Part shown: one piece after another, positions 1 through 4,936 of the stretch
Layout: the number at the start of each line of letters is the position of its first letter
Position numbering within the stretch: position 1 is the first letter of the stretch
From: DATAQC01 sp046263055
Lineage (GTDB): Bacteria; Actinomycetota; Acidimicrobiia; Acidimicrobiales; AC-14
DNA length: 7,221 bases
NCBI GenBank assembly: GCA_046263055.1
Contig: JBHELO010000044.1
Span: forward strand, 1-7,221
Direction: 5' to 3'
The notes under the pieces: model-generated
The model's database searches: none
The model's input: only the letters and a program-made list of their open reading frames with translations
What the model was told of the DNA's origin: nothing
Program-made: the position numbers and the translations under genes

Positions 1-58
1 GGGCGCCGGATGAGGCGCGGCCCGTGGCGTGCGCCGGTGCGGCGTGCCACAGTGACGC

Positions 59-1624
59 ATGGCGAACGGCAGGCGCACAGGCGGAGGCGCCGGCGAGGAC
101 GACGAGGCCGCCCCCCCATCCCGGCGGCGGCCACCGGGCGCGGCCCGGGCCACGAGCGGGGCGGCCAAGACGCCCGCATCGACGGCGGCGGCCGCGAAGA
201 CGGGCGCAGCGAAGACGGGCGCGGTAAAGACGGGCGGCGCGAAGACGGGCGCCGTGAAAACGGCGGCATCGAGGGGGGCGGCGGCGAAGACGGAGGCATC
301 GAAGGCGGCGACATCGAAGGCGGCGACATCTAAGGCGGCGGTATCGAAGGCGGCGACATCTAAGGCGGCGGTATCGAAGGCGGCGGTGGCATCGAAGGTG
401 ACTCCTGCGACGGGAGGATCCGAGGTGGGACGCGCCGCCAAGGCGGGCGCCAAAAAGGCGGGCGCCACACGGGCGACGAGGGGATCCACGGCGGCGGCAT
501 CACAGGCGGGGGCGTCGACGACGGCATCCAAGCGGGCGCCGGCGCCCACGAGGAGGGGTGGCGCACGGACGGCGGCAGCACCGACGGCAGGAGCGTCCAC
601 GGGGGCGGCCGCCACCGGGGCATCCACGTCGGCGGCGACCGGGGACGACCTGACCACCGAGGTGGCGGCCGAGCCCGGGCCGGCCACCCCCCGGCGGTCC
701 CGGCCGCCCGCCACCGCCGCCCCGCCACGACCACCGCGGGCGCCGCCGACCGGGGGCTCGCCATCCGGCACACGCGCCCCAACACCGCCACCGCCGGGCG
801 CAGGTGCAGGCCCCGGCGGCCCACCACCACCACCGCCGCCGCCGCCAGCCGCCAGCCCAGGCTGGGGCGCCCCCACCGCTCCGCCACCGCCCATGCCCCC
901 ACCACCGCCCATGCCCCCGCCACCGCCGCCCTCGGGGCCGCCTGGCGTCGGTGCGCCTGCCGGGCAGTGGGGCCCGCCCCCTTCCGGGCCCCAGTGGCCG
1001 CCGCCCCTCGCATCGTCGAAGACCGACGGGCTGGCGGTGGCCGCCCTGGTCGTCAGCCTGGCCTCCGTCGTCGGCCTCTTCCTGCTCATCGTGCCGCCGC
1101 TGGTGGCGGTGGTCCTGGGCGCCATCGCCCTGCGCCGGATCAACCGGGACCCCGCCCGGTCGGGTAAGGGCCTGGCCGTGGCCGGCCTCACCATCGGCAT
1201 CGTCCTGGTCCTGGCCGGTGGCGCCCTGGACGCCGGCATCGCGGTTGCGGCCAAGAACCGTGTCCGGTACTCGAACGTGGTGGCCGGCATCTGCATCAAG
1301 GACCCCGGCGGGCCCGTCACCGACGTCGTCAAGCAGTCGTGCGACTCGGCCCACGAGCGGGAGGTGTTCGCCACCTTCGACGACCCCGCCATCTCGTCGG
1401 CCCCCTACCCGACGGCCAACGAGATCCGCGACCTGGGCACGAGCGAGTGCACGAGCCGCTTCGCCGCCTACGTGGGGACGCCCCTCGCCTCTTCGTCGCT
1501 GCGAGTCCAGTACCTCTACCCCCGTCAGCAGTCCTGGGATTCGGGCAACCGGCGCTTCATCTGCATGGCCGCCACCAGGGACGGCTCCCCCCTCACCGGC
1601 TCGGTGCGGGACAGCCACCGCTAG
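59..1624 (+). CDS. Membrane protein: Lys/Ala-repeat tail, Pro-rich linker, DUF4190-like and Septum_form-like domains
   Basis: The 521-residue protein has four parts. Residues 37-158 are Ala/Lys/Thr/Ser-rich, strongly basic and built of five-residue repeats (AKTGA, SKAAT/V). Residues 206-316 are proline-rich, with a run of nine prolines at 255-263 and PPPPPM blocks at 275-291. Residues 325-398 hold the hydrophobic segments of a DUF4190-like hairpin, joined by a basic turn (ALRRINRDPARSGKG). Residues 408-515 resemble Septum_form, with cysteines at 412, 428, 464 and 502 and the signatures SAHEREVFATF, YVG and SWDSGNRRFIC. By family knowledge the tail and linker should be cytoplasmic and the C-terminal domain outside, where the four cysteines could form two disulfides. 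The ATG at 59 is the first possible start, because TGA at 53-55 lies in frame just upstream. No good Shine-Dalgarno precedes it, so a start inside the repeats is possible. The link to septation rests on the domain name. The DNA-binding role of the tail is inference. Confidence 0.85.
   Translation: MANGRRTGGGAGEDDEAAPPSRRRPPGAARATSGAAKTPASTAAAAKTGAAKTGAVKTGGAKTGAVKTAASRGAAAKTEASKAATSKAATSKAAVSKAATSKAAVSKAAVASKVTPATGGSEVGRAAKAGAKKAGATRATRGSTAAASQAGASTTASKRAPAPTRRGGARTAAAPTAGASTGAAATGASTSAATGDDLTTEVAAEPGPATPRRSRPPATAAPPRPPRAPPTGGSPSGTRAPTPPPPGAGAGPGGPPPPPPPPPAASPGWGAPTAPPPPMPPPPPMPPPPPPSGPPGVGAPAGQWGPPPSGPQWPPPLASSKTDGLAVAALVVSLASVVGLFLLIVPPLVAVVLGAIALRRINRDPARSGKGLAVAGLTIGIVLVLAGGALDAGIAVAAKNRVRYSNVVAGICIKDPGGPVTDVVKQSCDSAHEREVFATFDDPAISSAPYPTANEIRDLGTSECTSRFAAYVGTPLASSSLRVQYLYPRQQSWDSGNRRFICMAATRDGSPLTGSVRDSHR
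194..268 (+). repeat. 15-bp in-frame repeats coding AKTGA-type units
   Basis: Five consecutive 15-bp units encode AKTGA, AKTGA, VKTGG, AKTGA and VKTAA (residues 46-70 of the membrane protein). Each contains a Lys-Thr pair flanked by small residues. The units are imperfect in DNA, mostly at first and third positions, which suggests an older array than the one at 299-388. Confidence 0.75.
299..388 (+). repeat. Six 15-bp tandem units (SKAAT/V), with a duplicated 30-bp super-unit
   Basis: Six units of pattern TCG/TCT-AAG-GCG-GCG-ACA/GTA/GTG encode SKAAT, SKAAT, SKAAV, SKAAT, SKAAV, SKAAV. The 30 bp at 314-343 are repeated exactly at 344-373, including the rarer TCT and GTA codons, so this block probably duplicated recently. 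All changes keep the frame. Such an array can gain or lose five-residue units by slippage. Confidence 0.85.
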
Positions 1625-1891
1625 CGGCGAGCGGTAGCGGCAGCCGGCCGCCCCGGCTGCGACGGGCAGCGCGCTCGACCACCCGCCCGGGGAGGAGGAA
1701 CATGGCGACCACCCTCCCGGCCTGGCGTGGCGCCGGTGCTCTCGTCGGTGTGAGCCCTTGGAGCGCGCCCCCCGACGCCAGCGGCCGGAGGGTCGTGGAC
1801 TCCGGCCGCCGGCAGGTGGGGGGACTACGCCGGCGGGGCGGGGGGAGACCCCGCCGGCGGCGGCGGGAAGGCCCGCCGGATCTGTGCCGCC
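1625..1891. other. Convergent intergenic gap with an SD-preceded ATG
   Basis: This gap separates the stop of the membrane-protein gene from the stop of the minus-strand gene. It holds a strong hairpin at 1828-1859 and, at 1691-1698, GGAGGAGG just before ATG 1702-1704. The frame from that ATG stays open to 2127 and would give about 141 residues. Most of it runs antisense through the minus-strand gene and is Arg/Gly/Pro-rich like other shadow frames, so I do not call it a gene. No tRNA-like or other RNA fold was recognised. Confidence 0.5.
1828..1859. terminator. Candidate bidirectional terminator hairpin
   Basis: CGCCGGCGGGG at 1828-1838 pairs perfectly with CCCCGCCGGCG at 1849-1859: 11 bp of nearly pure GC around a 10-nt loop (1839-1848). 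It lies between two convergent genes, where a shared terminator is expected. There is no T-tract on either side, as is common in high-GC actinobacteria. A weaker 7-bp hairpin follows (1861-1867 with 1872-1878). A 6-bp stem (1886-1891 with 1895-1900) puts the minus-strand gene's stop codon in its three-base loop. Confidence 0.5.
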
Positions 1892-2623
1892 TCAGGCGGC
1901 GTCCCCCGCCGAGGCAGGCAGGGCGGGGTCGGGTTCGCGGTCGAGGTCGGCGGGGCGGTGGGCAGGTCCGTCCGCCCCCGCCGGGGCGCCCTCGGCGGCG
2001 GCCAGTGCCCGGCGGTGACGGTCCCACGCCCAGGCGGCCGACTCGCGGCAGAGCGAGGGGTGGAACTTCCAGCGCGACAGCTGCCGCTCGGTGGACTCGA
2101 GATCCTCGCCCAGCTCCAGCAGGCTGAGGGCCAGGCGCCGGCAGCGGCGGCGCATCTGCTCCCCGGCCGGGGTGCGCAACTGGTCGTCCTGCCAGGCCTG
2201 GTGGGCGGCCTGGAGGTGTCCCGGCAGGCGGGAGACCTGCCGCCGGTTGAGGGGCGGCAGCTTGCGGCGTACGGCCAGCGCACCGTCGGGACGGGCTTCG
2301 GCCAGGTCGAACTGGCAGCAGCGGGTCAGGGCCCGCATGAAGGGCGAGTGGCGACCGCCCCGGCTGCCGAGCCCGAGGGCCTGAGCGGTGTCGGCCAGGG
2401 CCAGGTCGAACCCGGCCGGAGAGCTCTCCAGCCCGGCCGCCAACCGGCGCAACAGCCACGTGGTGGAGGGGCCGAGGATCCCCAGCCAGAACTGCTCGAC
2501 GTACCGGGAGCGGGGGTCGTGGCCGAGGGCGTCGATCACGCCGTCGGGCCAGGGGCGGATGGCCAGGGTCTCCAGCGGGGGAGCGGGGGACGTGGCGGCG
2601 GGGAGGAGCAGTCCGGTGCTCAT
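1892..2623 (-). CDS. Conserved actinobacterial protein of unknown function, 243 aa
   Basis: I recognise the sequence type, not a function. The core is residues 37-141: DPRSRYVEQFWLGILGPSTT, a leucine/arginine helix, FDLALADTAQALGLG, GGRHSPFMRALTRCCQFDLA, then LAVRRKLPPLNRRQVSRLP. To my recollection this block occurs in hypothetical proteins across Actinobacteria. Its short basic helices and the ALGLG turn suggest a small helical, perhaps winged-helix-like, fold, which is inference. Residues 150-207 form a second basic helical segment rich in Arg, Trp and Leu, and the last 35 residues are low-complexity Ala/Pro. ATG 2623 is chosen because GGAGG (minus strand, 2632-2628) lies four bases upstream and the conserved region follows. 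An in-frame ATG at 2704 would add 27 residues, but it sits almost on the predicted transcription start. There is no signal peptide or membrane segment. The gene is divergent from the sirtuin and convergent with the membrane-protein gene. Confidence 0.75.
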   Translation of the reverse strand: MSTGLLLPAATSPAPPLETLAIRPWPDGVIDALGHDPRSRYVEQFWLGILGPSTTWLLRRLAAGLESSPAGFDLALADTAQALGLGSRGGRHSPFMRALTRCCQFDLAEARPDGALAVRRKLPPLNRRQVSRLPGHLQAAHQAWQDDQLRTPAGEQMRRRCRRLALSLLELGEDLESTERQLSRWKFHPSLCRESAAWAWDRHRRALAAAEGAPAGADGPAHRPADLDREPDPALPASAGDAA

Positions 2624-2708
2624 GACGCCTCCAAGCGGCGATGGGACGATGACGGGGAAGCGGCTGGGTGGTTCGCGTCGGGACTGTCGTGCTGTTTCAT
2701 GCATTTCC

Positions 2709-2737
2709 AGTATCGACCACCGCCACCGGCCCGTCAA
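2709..2737 (-). promoter_or_regulatory. Sigma-70-type promoter for the minus-strand gene
   Basis: On the minus strand, TTGACG (2737-2732; five of six to TTGACA) is followed by a 17-bp spacer and GATACT (2714-2709; four of six to TATAAT). Transcription would begin near 2702, giving an untranslated leader of about 79 nt before ATG 2623. The surroundings are unusually AT-rich for this window. The element lies 41 bp from the sirtuin's likely start on the other strand, so a regulator bound here could affect both genes. Confidence 0.7.
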
Positions 2738-2762
2738 GTGGGTGTGGCACCCTTCGCCCGTG

Positions 2763-2834
2763 GGTGAGGGCGGCGGAGTGGGTGACGGCGGCGTGGCGGG
2801 TGACGGCGGCCTCGCGGGTGACGGCGGCGTGGCG
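2763..2834 (+). repeat. Four tandem 18-bp units at the sirtuin start
   Basis: The units at 2763, 2781, 2799 and 2817 share the core GGTGACGGCGGC (GGTGAGGGCGGC in the first), followed by a variable six bases. The second and fourth are identical over all 18 bp. In the sirtuin frame they read GDGG plus two residues. GTG codons at 2778, 2793 and 2829 are all in frame, so the array carries several possible start codons. Confidence 0.85.
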
Positions 2835-3575
2835 GTCGCCGCCCGCCTGGTGGCGGGAGCGGAGCGGGTGGTGGCGCTGACTGGGGCCGGCATCTCCACC
2901 GACTCGGGGATCCCGGACTTCCGGGGGCCCCAGGGCGTGTGGACGAAGGACCCGGCGGCCGAGCGCAGGGCCACGATCTCCCACTACCTGGCCGACCCCG
3001 AGGTCCGCCGGCGCACCTGGCGAAGCCGGGCCGAGTCGCCGGCGTGGACGGCCGCCCCCAACGCTGGGCACCGGGCCCTGGTCCGCCTGGAGCGCCAGGG
3101 CCGCCTCCTCGCCCTGGTCACCCAGAACATCGACGGGCTGCACCAGCGAGCGGGAAGCTCCCCCGAGGTGGTCGTGGAGCTGCACGGCACCATGCGGGAC
3201 GTCACGTGCCTGGCGTGCGGGTGGCGGGGCCCGGCCGGACCCGTGCTCGACCGGGTGCGGTCGGGCGACGACGACCCCGCCTGCACGAGCTGTCGCGGCA
3301 TCCTGAAGTCGGGCACGATCTCGTTCGGCCAGGCGCTGGTGGCCGCCGACCTGGAGCGGGCCCGCCGGGCCGCCCTCGGGTGCGATGTGCTCCTGGCCGT
3401 CGGATCCACGCTGCGGGTGTCGCCCGCCAACGCCCTGGTGCCCCTGGCCCGGGCCCAGGGCGCCGGGCTGGTGATAGTGAACGCCGATCCGACTCCATAC
3501 GACGACCTGGCCGACGCCGTCGTGCGCACGCCCATCGGCGTGGCCCTCCCCGTCATCGTCGACGGTCCCGGGTAG
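2778..3575 (+). CDS. Sir2-family NAD-dependent protein deacylase (sirtuin)
   Basis: It is predicted to remove acyl groups from lysines using NAD+, in the cytoplasm. Numbered from GTG 2778 (265 aa), all hallmarks are present: GAGISTDSGIPDFRG (36-50) for NAD binding, TQNIDGLH (115-122), catalytic His136 in ELHGTM, zinc cysteines C144/C147 and C169/C172, then GSTLRVSPA and the late NADPTPYDDLAD. The usual FGE-type loop is here KSGTISFGQAL (177-187). Length is normal for a bacterial sirtuin. The start is uncertain. GTG 2778 has GAGGG seven bases upstream, but residues 1-17 are only tandem-repeat GDGGVA sequence. GTG 2829, giving VAVAARLVAGAERVV, is where family members usually begin. GTG 2742 and 2760 are further options. 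Whether it prefers acetyl or longer acyl groups cannot be read from the sequence. No acyl-CoA synthetase or acetyltransferase lies beside it to name a target. Confidence 0.93.
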   Translation: MGDGGVAGDGGLAGDGGVAVAARLVAGAERVVALTGAGISTDSGIPDFRGPQGVWTKDPAAERRATISHYLADPEVRRRTWRSRAESPAWTAAPNAGHRALVRLERQGRLLALVTQNIDGLHQRAGSSPEVVVELHGTMRDVTCLACGWRGPAGPVLDRVRSGDDDPACTSCRGILKSGTISFGQALVAADLERARRAALGCDVLLAVGSTLRVSPANALVPLARAQGAGLVIVNADPTPYDDLADAVVRTPIGVALPVIVDGPG

Positions 3576-3582
3576 CCCGGGG

Positions 3583-3606
3583 GGTCGACCGGCGGGCCGG
3601 CCGACC
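3583..3606 (+). terminator. Candidate terminator after the sirtuin gene
   Basis: GGTCGACCGG (3583-3592) pairs with CCGGCCGACC (3597-3606), ten positions with one A-C mismatch, around the loop CGGG. It begins seven bases after the TAG stop. There is no T-tract. More GC-rich self-complementary sequence follows to about 3650, so the exact fold is uncertain. Confidence 0.45.
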
Positions 3607-3659
3607 GGCGTCACCCCGGCGTCGCCGGTCGCCGCGGCGGCCGCCGGCCGGGAATGTCG

Positions 3660-3675
3660 ACCGTGACGGTAAGGT
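3660..3675 (+). promoter_or_regulatory. Putative promoter with a palindrome, upstream of rhodanese-ThiF
   Basis: TAAGGT at 3670-3675 fits the TANNNT pattern of actinobacterial -10 boxes. It would start transcription near 3682, about 31 nt before the ATG, leaving the Shine-Dalgarno GAGGA (3699-3703) in the leader. No -35 box is evident. The palindrome ACCGT-G-ACGGT (3660-3670) abuts and shares its last T with the -10, a typical place for an operator. Both calls are from pattern only. Confidence 0.35.
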
Positions 3676-3712
3676 TTCTGCCTTCGGAGCTCTCTGTCGA
3701 GGACGTGATCGC

Positions 3713-4888
3713 ATGCCCACATTCCGAGACCTGCTGAACGAGGCCAAGGCCCAGATCAGCGAGGTGGACACCGCTCAGGCGGAGCGGCTGCTGGCCGAGC
3801 GCCCGGGAGCGGTGGTGCTCGACGTGCGCGAGGCCGACGAGTACGAGCAGGGCGCGCTGGCGGGTGCCGTCCACATCCCTCGCGGCTTCCTCGAGAGCCA
3901 GGTGGAGAACAAGCTGCCCGACCGCTCGGCGCCGGTGGTCGTGTACTGCGCGGGCGGCACCCGCTCGGCGTTCGCGGCCCGTACGTTGGCCGACCTCGGC
4001 TACAACGACGTGGTGTCGGTGGCCGGCGGGTTCAACAAGTGGAAGAACGAGGGGCGGCCGTGGTCCACGCCCCGCACCCTGTCGCCCGAGCAGCGGAACC
4101 GCTACCAGCGCCACCTGCTCCTGCCCGAGGTGGGCGACGACGGTCAGCAGAAGCTGCTCGACGCCAAGGTGCTGCTGCTCGGGGCGGGTGGACTGGGCTC
4201 CCCGGCCGCCCTCTACCTGGCTGCCGCCGGCGTGGGCACCCTCGGCATCATCGACATGGACGTGGTGGACGAGTCCAACCTCCAGCGCCAGATCCTGCAC
4301 AACCTGGACCGGGTGGGCGACCGCAAGGTGGACTCGGCCAAGAAGACCCTGACCTCCCTGAACCCCGACGTCGACGTGGTCACCTACGACGTGCGCCTGG
4401 GGGCCGACAACGTCCTCGACGTGATCGACGGCTACGACGTCATCGTGGACGGCACCGACAACTTCCCCACCCGCTACCTGGTGAACGACGCGTCGCTCGT
4501 GAAGCGCATCCCCGTCGTGCACGGCTCGATCTTCCGCTTCGAGGGCCAGGCCACCGTCTTCGCTCCCTACGTGGGGCCCTGCTACCGGTGCCTGGTGCCC
4601 GAGCCGCCGCCCGCCGACCTGGCCCCGTCGTGCGCCGAGGCCGGCGTGCTGGGCGTGCTGCCGGGCATCGTGGGGTCCATCCAGGCCATGGAGGCCATCA
4701 AGCTGGTGCTGGGCCTGGGCGATCCCCTCATCGGGCGCCTGCTGGCCTATGACGCCCTGGAGGAGTCCTTCCGCAGCTTCAAGGTCAGCCGGGACCCCCA
4801 GTGCCCGGCGTGCGGGCCGGACGCCGGCGAGTTGGTGATCGCCGAGTACGACGACCTGTGTATGCCCCACCCCCGCGCCGCCGCCTGA
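3713..4888 (+). CDS. moeB: Rhodanese-ThiF/MoeB fusion: sulfur-carrier adenylyltransferase/sulfurtransferase
   Basis: This E1-like enzyme adenylates the Gly-Gly tail of a small sulfur-carrier protein, and its rhodanese domain can supply the sulfur. Carriers in the family include MoaD for molybdopterin, ThiS for thiamine and, in actinobacteria, CysO for cysteine. Residues 18-117 are the rhodanese domain with active-site Cys79 in YCAGGTRS. Residues 124-391 are the ThiF/MoeB domain: GAGGLGSP (157-164) for ATP, Asp181 and SNLQRQ (188-193), DGTDN (246-250), zinc pairs C290/C293 and C364/C367, and Cys307 in PSCAEAGVLG at the family's conserved catalytic-cysteine position. ATG 3713 has GAGGA nine bases upstream and opens the conserved region directly. 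The rhodanese precedes the E1 domain, the reverse of MoeZ and MOCS3. No carrier protein, Mec protease or moa gene is in the window, so the partner pathway is open and the moeB symbol is provisional. Confidence 0.93.
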   Translation: MPTFRDLLNEAKAQISEVDTAQAERLLAERPGAVVLDVREADEYEQGALAGAVHIPRGFLESQVENKLPDRSAPVVVYCAGGTRSAFAARTLADLGYNDVVSVAGGFNKWKNEGRPWSTPRTLSPEQRNRYQRHLLLPEVGDDGQQKLLDAKVLLLGAGGLGSPAALYLAAAGVGTLGIIDMDVVDESNLQRQILHNLDRVGDRKVDSAKKTLTSLNPDVDVVTYDVRLGADNVLDVIDGYDVIVDGTDNFPTRYLVNDASLVKRIPVVHGSIFRFEGQATVFAPYVGPCYRCLVPEPPPADLAPSCAEAGVLGVLPGIVGSIQAMEAIKLVLGLGDPLIGRLLAYDALEESFRSFKVSRDPQCPACGPDAGELVIAEYDDLCMPHPRAAA

Positions 4889-4936
4889 CGCTCACCGACG
4901 GCACCCCGACAGCGTCAGCGGGTCGCCATCGGGCCA

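Noticed and set aside
190..400. Repeats as a CRISPR-like array
   Set aside because: The units are directly adjacent with no spacers and are in-frame coding repeats.
500..1618. 372-residue open frame on the minus strand opposite the membrane-protein gene
   Set aside because: It is Gly/Arg-rich shadow sequence with no domain, fully antisense to a protein with recognisable DUF4190-like and Septum_form-like parts.
1593..2459. 288-residue minus-strand frame overlapping the unknown gene in another frame
   Set aside because: Pro/Arg/Gly composition, no family resemblance, and it overlaps both neighbouring genes and the hairpin.
1958..2767. 269-residue + strand frame opposite the minus-strand unknown gene
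   Set aside because: The minus frame has the conserved block, a Shine-Dalgarno and a promoter. The + frame shows only Gly/Gln/Ala filler.
2388..2777. Upstream extension of the sirtuin frame by 130 residues
   Set aside because: It would cross the divergent promoter and lie antisense to the unknown gene. The added sequence resembles nothing found in sirtuins.
3611..4870. 419-residue minus-strand frame opposite rhodanese-ThiF
   Set aside because: Long antisense frames are common at this GC content. It is His/Val/Gly-rich without motifs, while the + frame has every catalytic motif of its family.
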